Assembly (NCBI GenBank): GCA_937983065.1
Contig: CALKAL010000049.1
Span: 1 to 64,000, forward strand
Direction: 5' to 3'
Source of the DNA: an uncultured Bacillaceae bacterium
Lineage (GTDB): Bacteria; Bacillota; Bacilli; Bacillales; Alkalibacillaceae
Length of the DNA: 64,000 nucleotides
The position numbers were made by a program, and so were the translations under genes. A model generated the notes under the pieces. It ran no database searches, was not told the DNA's origin, and saw nothing but the letters and a program-made list of their open reading frames with translations. Shown one piece after another: positions 10,357 to 21,661 of the stretch; within the stretch, counting starts at the first letter, position 1, and each line of letters opens with the position of its first letter.

Positions 10357-12660
10357 TTACACTTGAGGACCGCCAGTTTTTTTCTTTTGACGGTTTTCAA
10401 TCGGATTTTTTTCAATCGTTTTACCGCGCCATACTAACCAAAGCTGAGATGCGATAAATAAAGATGCGTAAGCCCCTGCAATTAAACCGACAATTAATGC
10501 GAGGGAGAAGTACGTAATCGCTTGAGCGCCCAATAAAAAGAGCATGAGTGCAGCGAAAATGACTGTAACCACTGTATTAAAGCTTCGGCCTAATGTTTGC
10601 ATTAAACTTCTATTAACTACTTCAGCTAAATGGTCAAAGGTTTTCACTCGTTTTTCAAGCTGCAGATTTTCCCTTATTCGGTCAAAGGTTACGATAATAT
10701 CGTTGATGGCATAACCGACAACGGTTAATATCGCGGCAATAATCGTAATATCAAATTCAAATTGAAAAATACTAAACAATGCTAAAATGTTGAAAGCCCC
10801 AAACATTAACGAGATTATCGCTGTTAAAGCATAAATATGTTCGAATCGAAAGGCGATATAAATTCCAATACCGATTGCAGCAAATAAAACAGCATATAAC
10901 GCATTTCGGGCAATTTCTTGTCCAACTTTCGGCGATACTGTGCTTACACTCGGTTGATAGCCGTACAACTGTTCAAAGTGATTATTCACTAAAGCAACTT
11001 GCTCTTGGTTAAGCACAGAATCAAAACGGACCATACTATGTTCATTTTGATCCCCTGCTAAAACGACTTGTTCCGGCTCTAGTCCGAGACTTTCAAATTC
11101 TTGAATCATTTCCTCTTGCGTTAATCCACCATCTGAAACCACTTGAACGCGAGAACCACTTACGAAATCAATCCCTAAATTCAAGCCTCTTATCGTTAAA
11201 AATCCGACACCGATAATCACGATGGCAATCGATATAACAAAAAACTTTTTCCGATGTCTTACAAAATCAAATTGTTTTCCGAAAAAGTGTGGTTCAACGG
11301 TTTCACCTTTAGAAATATCTTTAATTTCTTTCGGATTAACACCAAACCATCTCGGTTTTTTATTTAAAGCTTTACTTTTCACCCATAAACTAAGAAGTAG
11401 TCGGGAACCGTAAACAGCGGTTATAAAGCTTAATAGTATACTAATAATTAACATCGTTGCGAACCCTTTAACCGAGCTCGTTCCGAAGTAAAATAGGACG
11501 ATAGCAGCAATAAGTGTCGTAATATTCGCATCTAAAATTGTAACGAAGGATCGTTTATTTCCAGCTTTAAAAGCTGACATTAACGTTTTTCCAGCTTTTA
11601 ATTCTTCCTTCAATCGTTCGTATGTCAAAATATTTGCATCAACCGCCATACCAACCCCGAGGACGAGAGCGGCAATTCCAGGTAACGTCAATACTCCATT
11701 TAATGCACCAAATACGACTAGAACGAGGTAAATATAAATACTTAATGTAATTGTTGCGATAACCCCTGGAAAACGGTAAATAACAATCATATATATAAAG
11801 ATTAATGCCACACCGATAATACCAGCTATTACCGTTTCATTTAATGCCTGTTCACCAAATTGGGCACCGACTGAAATTGAATAAACTTCTTCTAAATTAG
11901 CAGGCAGTGACCCTGAGTTTAATAAATCAGCGAGTTGCTTTGCCTCTTGAACGGTGAAATCACCTGTAATGACAACATTCGTTCCAGGAATAGGGCCATC
12001 ACGAATTCCAGGAGCAGAAATAAACTTTGGCTCAGGCTTCAATCGCTCTTCTATATATGAATCTCCTTCTTCATAATCAAGCCAAATGACTAATAAATTA
12101 CTTTCTCCATAGATTTCGTAAAGCTCTTCATCATGTCGTCTTTCATAAACTTCTCTAGTCACATCTTCAAAATTTTCGTATTCACTATTCTCAAACGTTC
12201 GTTTTACTTGTAAAGAAACAACTGGAGTATTGCTAGTCGGATCAAAATCTTGCCGTGCACTTCCTTCAACGAGCTCTGATCCATCGAAATATAGTTTATC
12301 ATCAACACCGCGGAATTCTAATCGAGCAGTCGTCGATAATAAATCTCTTGCCTCTTCTTGATTATGTACGCCAGCAAGCTGAACCCGAATTCGATTACTA
12401 CCTTCAATGTCGATTTGCGGTTCATTGACACCTAAAATATCAATTCGTTTATACAAGCTTTGAACGACCGCATCTAACATTCGATCATTCACATCTTGTC
12501 CCTCATTAATCGGCTCAATCTCATAAAGGAGCTCAAATCCACCTTGAAGGTCTAACCCTAAATTAATATTGTTTGCTGCGGAATTCGTCGTTGCCCCAAT
12601 TAACCCACCGAGCGCTAACACGATGAGAAAGAACGTTATAATTCTTCCTTTTCTGTTCAT
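10357..12660 (-). CDS. secDF: Fused protein translocase subunit SecDF
   Basis: A 767-residue fusion of SecD and SecF in the cytoplasmic membrane, an accessory to SecYEG driven by proton motive force. The SecD half begins with one membrane segment and the signature LGLDLQGGFELLYE, then a large extracellular domain and five further helices (GMAVDANILTYERLKEE). The SecF half starts near residue 455 with GLNLGIDFVSGSRVQV and has NDIIVTFDRIRENL. Fused SecDF is normal for Bacillus. The ATG follows AAGGGGGATTAG. Confidence 0.97.
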   Translation of the reverse strand: MNRKGRIITFFLIVLALGGLIGATTNSAANNINLGLDLQGGFELLYEIEPINEGQDVNDRMLDAVVQSLYKRIDILGVNEPQIDIEGSNRIRVQLAGVHNQEEARDLLSTTARLEFRGVDDKLYFDGSELVEGSARQDFDPTSNTPVVSLQVKRTFENSEYENFEDVTREVYERRHDEELYEIYGESNLLVIWLDYEEGDSYIEERLKPEPKFISAPGIRDGPIPGTNVVITGDFTVQEAKQLADLLNSGSLPANLEEVYSISVGAQFGEQALNETVIAGIIGVALIFIYMIVIYRFPGVIATITLSIYIYLVLVVFGALNGVLTLPGIAALVLGVGMAVDANILTYERLKEELKAGKTLMSAFKAGNKRSFVTILDANITTLIAAIVLFYFGTSSVKGFATMLIISILLSFITAVYGSRLLLSLWVKSKALNKKPRWFGVNPKEIKDISKGETVEPHFFGKQFDFVRHRKKFFVISIAIVIIGVGFLTIRGLNLGIDFVSGSRVQVVSDGGLTQEEMIQEFESLGLEPEQVVLAGDQNEHSMVRFDSVLNQEQVALVNNHFEQLYGYQPSVSTVSPKVGQEIARNALYAVLFAAIGIGIYIAFRFEHIYALTAIISLMFGAFNILALFSIFQFEFDITIIAAILTVVGYAINDIIVTFDRIRENLQLEKRVKTFDHLAEVVNRSLMQTLGRSFNTVVTVIFAALMLFLLGAQAITYFSLALIVGLIAGAYASLFIASQLWLVWRGKTIEKNPIENRQKKKTGGPQV

Positions 12661-12701
12661 ATACTTCTAATCCCCCTTGATCCTTCCTGGCACATATAAG
12701 T

Positions 12702-13004
12702 TTAATGACGTTCTTCCCATTGTTTTAACGCTTCAATCTGTGCCATTAAATCTTCATTTTGTTGATGCATTTCAACGGTTAAAAAGCTCATATATTGATT
12801 GCCTGATAAGTGTAATATATCTTGTACAACTTCATGAAGGCGTTTTTCATTGTTTTTCCGCCATACTTTTTGAAGTAAACATTGCCAAACTTCTTCACTA
12901 TTTGCTTTCTCATAACCTAATAATCGCAATTCTTCAACTTTACTATCAAGCACGTGCTGAATCACAGATCTCCAGTCATTTACGTTTCGGATGTTAGCTT
13001 CCAA
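12702..13004 (-). CDS. comN: ComN-like post-transcriptional regulator
   Basis: About 100 residues beginning MEANIRNVNDWRSVIQ. Size, position between secDF and spoVB, and the mainly helical sequence fit ComN (YrzD), which controls comE mRNA in B. subtilis. The open frame continues upstream to 13088, but the extra 28 codons lack a ribosome site. A TTG at 13004 is preceded by AGAAGGGGGA at good distance and gives the family's length. The competence role is known from B. subtilis; here it is inferred from similarity and context. Confidence 0.75.
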   Translation of the reverse strand: MEANIRNVNDWRSVIQHVLDSKVEELRLLGYEKANSEEVWQCLLQKVWRKNNEKRLHEVVQDILHLSGNQYMSFLTVEMHQQNEDLMAQIEALKQWEERH

Positions 13005-13115
13005 AATTGATGTCCCCCTTCTAAAGGTAAAAAGCGATGCATGACTCGTACAACTATTAGCATATAAATTATTGTACCGAATTTTCATCTCTTTGAGAAG
13101 GTAGGCATAAAAAAT

Positions 13116-14657
13116 ATGTCAAAACAAACATTTATAAAAGGAGCTCTCATTTTAATTTTTGCCGGTATGATTAGCCGACTACTCGGGTTTGTCAACCGAA
13201 TCGTCTTAGCTCGACTACTAGGTGATGAAGGTGTTGGCATTTACATGTTAGCCTTGCCCGCCTTATTTTTAATGATTACATTATCACAAATCGGCATACC
13301 AATTGCCGTTTCAAAATTAGTTTCTGAGGCAAATGTTCAAAAAGATCGAGCACGTGTGAAAAAAATATTATTTCTTTCTTTTACAATTACCATCTCTTTA
13401 AGTTTAATTTTAACTGTAGCGTTTGCTTTTTTAACACCGTTTATAGCGAATCATCTATTAATTGATGATCGGACGTTTATACCGATGTTAATGATTAGTC
13501 CGATCATTCCGATTATTGCTATATCCGCTGTGCTGCGTGGTTATTTCCAAGGGATGCAAAATATGAAGCCCCAGGCGATATCGCAAGTCATTGAGCAATT
13601 CGTTAGAATATCGCTTGTTTTTATATTAGTTAAACTACTTCTCCCCTATGGAATAGCTTTTGCTGCAGGTGGAGCGATGCTTGCTGTCGTTATAGGTGAG
13701 CTCGTATCTCTCTTATACATTTTTTACTGTTTCAAAAAAGATAAAAATCGTCCGAAAAACTTGTTTAGACGTTTTTCGTATTTAAACTTAAGAAAAACAT
13801 TTTCCGATATTATCCAAATTGCGCTCCCTACTGCAGGCACACGACTAATCGGTTCTGTGACCCATTTCTTGGAACCAATTTTAGTATCGCAAAGCTTATT
13901 TATTGCAGGATATACGATTTCACAAAGTACGACCCTTTACGGTCAATTAACAGGCTACGTCATGCCTTTGTTATTACTACCGACATTTATCACTTACTCT
14001 TTATCCGTTGCGCTAGTCCCGTCGATTAGTGAGTTTAACGCACTCAATCATCAAGTGTCTGTTCATTTTAGAATTAGACAAGCGTTACGTTTATCCTTTG
14101 CTTCTGGAGGAATTGTGACGGTCATTTTTATATTATACGCCTATCCATTGCTCCATTTCGTATACAATAATGTAAATGGAGCGAGTTTTTTAACGTTTAT
14201 GGCACCATTTTTCTTATTGCTTTATTTCCAAGCACCTTTACAAGCTGCGTTACAAGCACTTGATTTTGCAAAACAGGCAATGTACAACAGTTTAATTGGG
14301 TCAATCGTTAAATTATCGACGTTATGGATTTTAGCGACAAAGCCCTCCTTCGGTATTGACGGTGTCGTGATTGCTATTCTCGTTGGCATTGTCGTTGTTA
14401 CTTCGCTTCATTTCGTTACACTTTATAAAATGATAAATTTCAAGCTACCTTTTAGTTTAATTTTAAAAATGGTTGGATTAATATTTCTCATTTATCAAGT
14501 TGGATATCTCATCAATCAATATATAATCGATGAGTTTACTGTATTTAATTTAGGTGGAACAATCATTCTTTTATTCGTCACATATATTCTCGGTCTGTTT
14601 TTATTTAAAATCGTTACAAAAGAAGAGTGGACCCAGTTAAAATCCCGGAACTACTAA
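13116..14657 (+). CDS. spoVB: Stage V sporulation protein B, polysaccharide flippase family
   Basis: A 513-residue membrane protein with about 14 transmembrane helices, of the MATE-like MOP exporter superfamily that includes MurJ. The N terminus (FIKGALILIFAGMISRLLGF and the following NRIVLARLLG) is typical. SpoVB is needed for spore cortex synthesis, presumably by moving lipid-linked precursors across the forespore membrane. It is one of the few plus-strand genes and faces the DUF421 gene, overlapping its stop by 4 bases. The position beside comN/secDF matches B. subtilis. Confidence 0.94.
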   Translation: MSKQTFIKGALILIFAGMISRLLGFVNRIVLARLLGDEGVGIYMLALPALFLMITLSQIGIPIAVSKLVSEANVQKDRARVKKILFLSFTITISLSLILTVAFAFLTPFIANHLLIDDRTFIPMLMISPIIPIIAISAVLRGYFQGMQNMKPQAISQVIEQFVRISLVFILVKLLLPYGIAFAAGGAMLAVVIGELVSLLYIFYCFKKDKNRPKNLFRRFSYLNLRKTFSDIIQIALPTAGTRLIGSVTHFLEPILVSQSLFIAGYTISQSTTLYGQLTGYVMPLLLLPTFITYSLSVALVPSISEFNALNHQVSVHFRIRQALRLSFASGGIVTVIFILYAYPLLHFVYNNVNGASFLTFMAPFFLLLYFQAPLQAALQALDFAKQAMYNSLIGSIVKLSTLWILATKPSFGIDGVVIAILVGIVVVTSLHFVTLYKMINFKLPFSLILKMVGLIFLIYQVGYLINQYIIDEFTVFNLGGTIILLFVTYILGLFLFKIVTKEEWTQLKSRNY

Positions 14658-15301
14658 TTGTTTTTTACATCAACGTGAAGGTCGCCATTACTTTTCATTT
14701 GGGCTAAAGATACTTTTTGATAATCTTTAACCCCTTTCTCTCTTAACATTGCAATAACAGCTTCTTCCGTTAAATTCAATTCTTTTAACGTATCATGATG
14801 AAATTCACCATCTACAATGAGCGGATCAATGACAGATGGTGGATTTTCCTTTTTCTCAAAAACTGAAAGCTTGCCATTTGTTTCAAGAACAGCAAGCTGA
14901 ACTTGGCTTAGCTCTAAAATCCCTTGTTCGCGTAATTGCATAAGTAAATCGTCCATATTATATCTTTGTTTATTCATTTCTTTTTCGTCGATATTTCCAT
15001 TTCGAATAATAATTGATGCTTCTCCTTCAAGTTTATCACGCATGGTATTACTTTTTAATGAAACCCTTGCCGAAATAATTTGTATGATAACGATGAGACC
15101 CATCGGAAAAAGTTGTAAAGCAAAATTTTGATCACGATTTTCAATGGCTAAAATACCGATTTCTGCAAGTAAAATATAAACGACTAAGTCCATAATACTT
15201 AGTTCCCCGACTTCTCTTTTACGCATAACACGAAAAGCAATAAATATGGCAAAATATATTCCGACTGTTCTAAGGAAAATCATTATTATTTCTTCTGTCA
15301 T
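14654..15301 (-). CDS. yrbG: DUF421 membrane protein (YetF/YrbG type)
   Basis: This 215-residue protein has three N-terminal membrane segments followed by a cytoplasmic DUF421 region (GEASIIIRNGNIDEKEM, then YNMDDLLMQLREQGI). Family members next to spoVB in Bacillus are called YrbG. Some relatives occur in spores, but the biochemical function is not established. The ATG follows AAAGGGTGAG. Confidence 0.85.
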   Translation of the reverse strand: MTEEIIMIFLRTVGIYFAIFIAFRVMRKREVGELSIMDLVVYILLAEIGILAIENRDQNFALQLFPMGLIVIIQIISARVSLKSNTMRDKLEGEASIIIRNGNIDEKEMNKQRYNMDDLLMQLREQGILELSQVQLAVLETNGKLSVFEKKENPPSVIDPLIVDGEFHHDTLKELNLTEEAVIAMLREKGVKDYQKVSLAQMKSNGDLHVDVKNN

Positions 15302-15383
15302 AATAGCTCACCCTTTATCTCTATTTTGATAATCACCTAATAATTTAACCATCTGGATGAGCATTATACTTTAACTTTTAACT

Positions 15384-16664
15384 TTAAAAATATCGAATAT
15401 ATATATAGGCAGAGGATATTGCGAGTGATAAAATAACGATGGATATCCCGTATTTCACATATTTTAAAAACGGAATGGGCTCTTTAAATGTACTAGCAAG
15501 TCCAGCAACTACGATATTACTAGATGACCCTATTAAAGTAGCATTTCCTCCTAAACATGCCCCTAATGCTAAAGCCCACCATAAAGGATTAATTGGAGTC
15601 ATTCCCGCTTCTTGAAATTCAAATACAACTGGAATCATCGCCGCTACAAAAGGTATGTTATCAACAAACCCCGATAATATTCCCGAAGACCATAGCATTA
15701 CTTGGGAAGAGGTGTGAGGATCACCGTCTGTCCAATTAAGAAAAGCTAATGCAATTTGATCGATAATACCAACACTATCTAATCCTCCAACAAGAACAAA
15801 CAAACCAATAAAGAAAAACAATGTCGTCCATTCAGCTTTTTGAAAAACTATCTCCGCTTTCTCATCGTTTTCCGATAATAATAGCAATAATAATGCAGCA
15901 ATAATCGAAATGGTTACTAACTCGACATGGAGAATACTTTGAAAAGAAAATGCTAGCATCGTAAGAATTAAGATTGTTACGGATTGATAAAGAAGTGGAG
16001 TTTTAATTAATACTCCCTTTGGATTAATTCGACTAATTTCCTCTTTACTCAACTTTTTATGATGAACGAGGGACTTTCTGAATAAAATAATTAACAACCC
16101 TAACGTAATTGCTAAAATTATGACTACAATAGGCATTAAATGAATAATAAAAGTTAAAAAGTTAAACTCTGCAACAGCTTGTCCAATCAAAAGATTCGGT
16201 GGGTCACCAATTAATGTAGCTGCTCCTCCGATATTGCAGCTAATAATAACCATGACTAAATACGGAAAGGCTGGTAAGTTTAATGGTTTAATGATATTTA
16301 ATAGGATTGGTACAAATAATAAAACTAACGTAACATTGGATAAAAATGCAGAACCAATGGCAACCAAAACACCTGTCCAAAAAAGTAAAGGAATTGGTTT
16401 TCCTTTTACCTTCTTAATCATCCACATCCCTGAAAATTCAAAGACCCCTGTCCGTTCGGTAATTGAAATGAGCACCATCATAGAAAATAATAAGCCGATT
16501 GTACTCCAATCAACATATGTTGAAAGTGCAAACTCCCAAGAAAATAATCCGAGTATAACCATAAGTGATGCACCACAAATTGTTACTAAAGCTCGGTTAA
16601 TTTTATCTAACAATAAAAATATATAACTGACGACAAAGATAGTAATTGTTAATACAACATCCAT
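15384..16664 (-). CDS. ArsB/NhaD-family anion or Na+/H+ transporter
   Basis: A 426-residue integral membrane protein with about 11-12 helices. Two related re-entrant motifs, GGAATLIGDPPNLLIG (about 150) and GGNATLIGSSSNIVVAG (about 390), are characteristic of the ion transporter superfamily that holds ArsB, NhaD and DASS carriers. The substrate cannot be told from sequence: no arsR, arsC or other ars gene is nearby, so an arsenite role is not supported. A good ribosome site (AAAAGGAGAAGG) precedes the ATG. Confidence 0.8.
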   Translation of the reverse strand: MDVVLTITIFVVSYIFLLLDKINRALVTICGASLMVILGLFSWEFALSTYVDWSTIGLLFSMMVLISITERTGVFEFSGMWMIKKVKGKPIPLLFWTGVLVAIGSAFLSNVTLVLLFVPILLNIIKPLNLPAFPYLVMVIISCNIGGAATLIGDPPNLLIGQAVAEFNFLTFIIHLMPIVVIILAITLGLLIILFRKSLVHHKKLSKEEISRINPKGVLIKTPLLYQSVTILILTMLAFSFQSILHVELVTISIIAALLLLLLSENDEKAEIVFQKAEWTTLFFFIGLFVLVGGLDSVGIIDQIALAFLNWTDGDPHTSSQVMLWSSGILSGFVDNIPFVAAMIPVVFEFQEAGMTPINPLWWALALGACLGGNATLIGSSSNIVVAGLASTFKEPIPFLKYVKYGISIVILSLAISSAYIYIRYF

Positions 16665-16771
16665 ACATCCTTCTCCTTTTCATAAATTAACCCTCTAAAA
16701 ATAATTACGTCTTTTATCTATAAGACATGCATATTTTTATACTAAAGAGTCAATGGGGGAGGATGATGAAA

Positions 16772-17143
16772 ATGATGAATGAGCGAATAAAAGCTATATT
16801 ATATGGGGTGACTGCTATATTAGTTCTCATGTTAGTCGGCAGTTTACTCATCGCTTTAACCGTGCAATTTACAAATATTTCAACAGGAACATTAAGGTGG
16901 ACAACGTTTATATTTAGTATTTTATTTGTTATGACAGGAGGTTTTATCGCAGGAAAACGAACGAGTGAAAAAGGATGGCTGATAGGTTTAATCGTCGGAA
17001 TTGTTTATTCGGTCGGTGTTATGCTCTATCAATTTTTAGCTCAGGATCATTGGATTAATGATGGGCAACTCGTCTATTTTACTATTTTTATTTTATCATC
17101 GACGATTGGCGGTATGCTAGGGGTGAATACGAAATCGGAATGA
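16772..17143 (+). CDS. TIGR04086-type small membrane protein
   Basis: About 123 residues with four membrane helices and the central GGFIAGKRTSEKGWLIG. Proteins of this type (YrzE in B. subtilis) lie next to yajC in Bacilli; function unknown. The frame opens at 16727, but GGGGGAGG (16755-16762) fits a start at the ATG of 16772 best. It converges with yajC and shares a hairpin with it. Confidence 0.8.
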   Translation: MMNERIKAILYGVTAILVLMLVGSLLIALTVQFTNISTGTLRWTTFIFSILFVMTGGFIAGKRTSEKGWLIGLIVGIVYSVGVMLYQFLAQDHWINDGQLVYFTIFILSSTIGGMLGVNTKSE

Positions 17144-17186
17144 CATTGGGTATTTTTGAAAGGGATTTATGAAAGGATAAACTAGA

Positions 17187-17234
17187 TTCACATGACTTTA
17201 AAGGTATGAAACCAATAAAGTCATGTGAATTTTT
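17187..17234. terminator. Bidirectional terminator between the TIGR04086 gene and yajC
   Basis: Inverted repeat TTCACATGACTTTA (17187-17200) / TAAAGTCATGTGAA (17216-17229), followed on the plus strand by TTTTT. It can serve both convergent genes. Confidence 0.8.
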
Positions 17235-17248
17235 ATACGTTTAATTAA

Positions 17249-17518
17249 TTAATCTACATTTACTACATCACGAACTGCTGAACGATCATATGTAAGCTTA
17301 TTTCCATCGTGTACTTCAATTACGATCGTGCCTTCATCAATAGCGTGAATTACACCGTGTAGGCCACCGATCGTTACAATGCGGTCACCTTTTTGTAAAT
17401 TACTTTGCATTTGTTGAATTTGCTTTTGTCTTTTTTGTTGCGGGCGAATTAAAATAAGCCAGAATAATAGAATGAACAATATTATTGGCAGTAAAGCCCC
17501 CATTAAGTTTCCATCCAT
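17249..17518 (-). CDS. yajC: Preprotein translocase subunit YajC
   Basis: An 89-residue protein with one N-terminal membrane helix, then RPQQKRQKQIQQM and a small cytoplasmic domain (GDRIVTIGGLHGVI) typical of YajC, which associates with SecDF. It follows tgt by 15 bases with an AGGAGGAAATT ribosome site and ends the queA-tgt-yajC run, as in many Bacillales. Confidence 0.95.
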   Translation of the reverse strand: MDGNLMGALLPIILFILLFWLILIRPQQKRQKQIQQMQSNLQKGDRIVTIGGLHGVIHAIDEGTIVIEVHDGNKLTYDRSAVRDVVNVD

Positions 17519-17533
17519 ATAATTTCCTCCTTC

Positions 17534-18676
<1,143 letters not shown>

Positions 18677-18690
18677 TCATTCTCCTAAAT

Positions 18691-19719
18691 TTATAAAATT
18701 AACATCGCATCGCCAAAAGAAAAAAAGCGATACCGTCTGTTGATTGCTTCTTCATAGGCATTTAGCATTTTTTCTCGACTATAAAACGCGCTAACGAGCA
18801 TCATTAACGTCGATTTTGGTAAATGAAAATTTGTAATCATCGCATCAATCGCTTGAAATTCATACGGTGGATAAATGAAAATATTCGTCCAGCCGCTTTT
18901 CTCTTTAAATAGTCCATTTTCCGCTTTAGCAATCGTTTCTAAAGTTCGAACTGTAGTCGTACCTACCGCGATAATTTTACCACCATTTTGCTTCGTATTA
19001 TTTAAAATATGTGCCGTTTTCTTATCCATCTGATAATATTCCATATGCATGTCATGATCTGTAATCGATTCGACTTGAACAGGCCGAAACGTTCCTAATC
19101 CGACATGTAATGTAATATAGGCGATATTAACACCCTTTGCTTTAATTTTATTTAACAGTTCATTCGTAAAGTGAAGTCCAGCAGTTGGAGCTGCCGCCGA
19201 GCCTAAAGCTTTAGCGTATACGGTTTGATACCGATCCTTTTCCTCCAGCTCTTCTTTTATATAAGGTGGAAGGGGCATTTCGCCTAATTGATTTAATAGC
19301 TCTAAAAAAATGCCGTCATACTGAAAACGAATGATACGTCCCCCTTGATCAAGCTCCTTTATACATTCAGCTTTCAATAAACCATTGCCAAACTGCAGCT
19401 TTGTACCTACTTTCACCTTTTTAGCAGGTTTTATGAGGACTTCCCATTCATCTTGGTCTCGCTCATTTAAAAGTAAAACTTCAACTTTACCGCCTGTGTC
19501 TTCTTTAGCACCAAAAAGACGAGCTGGTAGTACTTTCGTATCGTTTAATACTAAGCAATCGCCTTCATTCAAAAAATCAATGATATTATGAAAATAATCA
19601 TGACTGATACAATCATTCCCACGATCAATGACCATTAAACGTGAGGATGACCGCTCTTTTAAAGGTGATTGCGCAATTAATTCCTCTGGTAAATTAAAAT
19701 CAAACGCATCTACTTTCAT
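18691..19719 (-). CDS. queA: S-adenosylmethionine:tRNA ribosyltransferase-isomerase
   Basis: A 342-residue enzyme that converts preQ1 in tRNA to epoxyqueuosine using the ribosyl part of SAM. Typical motifs: [14 protein letters not shown] N terminus ([13 protein letters not shown]), [17 protein letters not shown]-like [11 protein letters not shown] and the C-terminal [15 protein letters not shown]. The AAGGAAGGAT ribosome site precedes an ATG. It lies immediately upstream of tgt in the same operon. Confidence 0.98.
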   Translation of the reverse strand: MKVDAFDFNLPEELIAQSPLKERSSSRLMVIDRGNDCISHDYFHNIIDFLNEGDCLVLNDTKVLPARLFGAKEDTGGKVEVLLLNERDQDEWEVLIKPAKKVKVGTKLQFGNGLLKAECIKELDQGGRIIRFQYDGIFLELLNQLGEMPLPPYIKEELEEKDRYQTVYAKALGSAAAPTAGLHFTNELLNKIKAKGVNIAYITLHVGLGTFRPVQVESITDHDMHMEYYQMDKKTAHILNNTKQNGGKIIAVGTTTVRTLETIAKAENGLFKEKSGWTNIFIYPPYEFQAIDAMITNFHLPKSTLMMLVSAFYSREKMLNAYEEAINRRYRFFSFGDAMLIL

Positions 19720-19735
19720 GATGTCTTATCCTTCC

Positions 19736-19936
19736 TTATTTAAACCTTCCGAAAACGAAAAATAATAGACTAAGTACAATACTTATTACAATTGAAGTGA
19801 CAATTGGGAAAAAAAACGTCGTATTTCCTTTTCGAATGACGATATCACCAGGTAATTTACCGACGAAGCTAATAAAAACACCGATAATGATGATAACAAT
19901 CCCAATAATAATAAGTATTTTACCAAAATCCGTCAA
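19736..19936 (-). CDS. DUF2905 family small membrane protein
   Basis: A 66-residue protein with two membrane helices separated by [19 protein letters not shown], the DUF2905 signature. Function unknown. It probably starts at a TTG that overlaps the ruvB stop (TTGA), 10 bases after GGGAGG, suggesting translational coupling. The gene is commonly found between ruvB and queA in Bacilli. Confidence 0.85.
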   Translation of the reverse strand: MTDFGKILIIIGIVIIIIGVFISFVGKLPGDIVIRKGNTTFFFPIVTSIVISIVLSLLFFVFGRFK

Positions 19937-20934
19937 GGTGAAGGTACCTCCCTATTAAAATGAAGATAAGCTTTTTCGGTTGCAAGTCGACCTCTTGGCG
20001 TTCGTTGAATAAATCCTTGCTGTAGTAAAAATGGTTCATAAACGTCTTCTATCGTTTGAGCTTCTTCCCCTATCGTTGCAGCAATCGTATCTAAGCCGAC
20101 TGGACCGCCTTTAAAACGATCGATAATCCCAAGTAAATATTTATGATCGATATGATCGAGCCCTGCATCATCGACTTGTAACATCGTTAACGCTTTTTCT
20201 GTCGTTTTTAATGAAATGATTTGTTCTTCATTCACTTGAGCGATATCGCGTACCCGTCGTAAAAGTCGATTCGCAATTCGAGGTGTTCCTCTAGAACGAG
20301 AAGCAATTTCTTTTGCTGCTAAATCATCAATGGCCACATCAAATATATCTGCCGTTCGATGAATAATGAAGCTTAAATCCTTTTCGTTATAAAATTCTAA
20401 CCGACTAAGCACGCCGAATCGATCCCGTAGCGGTGCGGTTAACAATCCTGCTCGTGTCGTCGCACCAACGAGAGTAAAGGGAGGAAGATCTAAACGAACA
20501 GACCGCGCTGTTGGACCTTGGCCAATTACGATATCTAAAACGAAGTCTTCCATTGCTGGATATAAAATTTCTTCCACGGCACGAGGTAGGCGATGAATTT
20601 CATCAATAAATAAAACATCGCCTGGCTCAAGGGATGAAAGAATTGCTGCTAAATCACCAGCTCGCTCAATGACAGGTCCAGACGTCGCTCGAAACTGCAC
20701 ATCCATCTCATTAGCAATAATTTGGGCTAACGTCGTTTTACCTAATCCTGGTGGGCCATATAGTAAAACGTGATCAAGGGGCTCATTGCGCATTTTAGCC
20801 GCTTCGATGAAAATACGTAAATTCTCTTTCGTCTTATCTTGACCGATATATTGACTTAACGTTTGCGGCCGAATACTTTTTTCAATTTCTTCATCTTCTA
20901 TTTTTAATTCGCCAGAAATCATCCGTTCTTCCAT
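19933..20934 (-). CDS. ruvB: Holliday junction branch migration ATPase RuvB
   Basis: A 333-residue AAA+ motor that drives branch migration with RuvA. Walker A is [11 protein letters not shown], Walker [10 protein letters not shown], sensor and arginine finger regions [18 protein letters not shown]; the C-terminal winged helix carries [12 protein letters not shown]. It follows ruvA by 14 bases. Complete and typical. Confidence 0.98.
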   Translation of the reverse strand: MEERMISGELKIEDEEIEKSIRPQTLSQYIGQDKTKENLRIFIEAAKMRNEPLDHVLLYGPPGLGKTTLAQIIANEMDVQFRATSGPVIERAGDLAAILSSLEPGDVLFIDEIHRLPRAVEEILYPAMEDFVLDIVIGQGPTARSVRLDLPPFTLVGATTRAGLLTAPLRDRFGVLSRLEFYNEKDLSFIIHRTADIFDVAIDDLAAKEIASRSRGTPRIANRLLRRVRDIAQVNEEQIISLKTTEKALTMLQVDDAGLDHIDHKYLLGIIDRFKGGPVGLDTIAATIGEEAQTIEDVYEPFLLQQGFIQRTPRGRLATEKAYLHFNREVPSP

Positions 20935-20948
20935 TGAAGTTCACCTTC

Positions 20949-21548
20949 TTATTTTCGCATTAATAATTGTAACCCTTTTTTCACGACATCGTCGACTGTT
21001 TTAACATCTTCTAATTTTAACTGGTGTGAAATATGGTTAATTTCACGAGTTGTATAACCTAATGCTTTCAATGCTTCAAATCCTTCCTCAAACATTGTCT
21101 CATTTTGCGGTTTTACAATTTCCTTCTCCTTAGATTCAATATGTAACCACGAGCCCATTTTTCCTTTCAAATCTAAAATCATCTGCCGAGCCGTTTTTTT
21201 ACCAACGCCAGGGAACTTCGTTAAATACGTTTCATTTTCTTGTTCAATCGCAGCGGCAAGCTCCCCGACAGTCGTATGCCCGACAATATTCAATGCGCTT
21301 TTAGGTCCAATTCCAGAAACATTTAATAACATTTTAAATAACTCTTTTTCTTCTTCCTCTTCAAATCCATATAGTATTTGTGCATCTTCTCGCACGTGAT
21401 GATATGTATACACTTTAATCATTTCATCTAAATAAGTTATAAAACGATCAGGGTGGGAACAATGAATTTCGTAGCCAATCCCTGAAACTTCAACGACGAT
21501 ACAATCGTCATAAATTCCATTTAATTCACCTTTTAAATATGCATACAT
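20949..21548 (-). CDS. ruvA: Holliday junction DNA helicase subunit RuvA
   Basis: A 199-residue tetrameric junction-binding protein. The OB-fold N terminus (MYAYLKGELNGI), helix-hairpin-helix motifs (VSGIGPKSALNIV and FPGVGKKTARQMI) and the mobile C-terminal domain that contacts RuvB (EALKALGYTTREI) are all present. GGAGGATAATC precedes the ATG. Confidence 0.98.
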   Translation of the reverse strand: MYAYLKGELNGIYDDCIVVEVSGIGYEIHCSHPDRFITYLDEMIKVYTYHHVREDAQILYGFEEEEEKELFKMLLNVSGIGPKSALNIVGHTTVGELAAAIEQENETYLTKFPGVGKKTARQMILDLKGKMGSWLHIESKEKEIVKPQNETMFEEGFEALKALGYTTREINHISHQLKLEDVKTVDDVVKKGLQLLMRK

Positions 21549-21617
21549 TGATTATCCTCCCACTTGATGAACCTTTGTTCTTATATAGTTTAACATAGAA
21601 ATGCCACTATAAAAAAA

Positions 21618-21645
21618 GGACTACCTAAAAAGAAAAGGCTAGTCC
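21618..21645 (-). terminator. Terminator after yebC
   Basis: Minus-strand GGACTAGCC / GGTAGTCC hairpin followed by a T run, 17 bases after the yebC stop. Confidence 0.7.
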
Positions 21646-21661
21646 CGTTTTAAAAATAGAG

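Noticed and set aside
15384..16664. Arsenite efflux pump
   Set aside because: The protein fits the broad ArsB/NhaD superfamily, but no ars regulator or reductase is nearby, so a substrate is not assigned.
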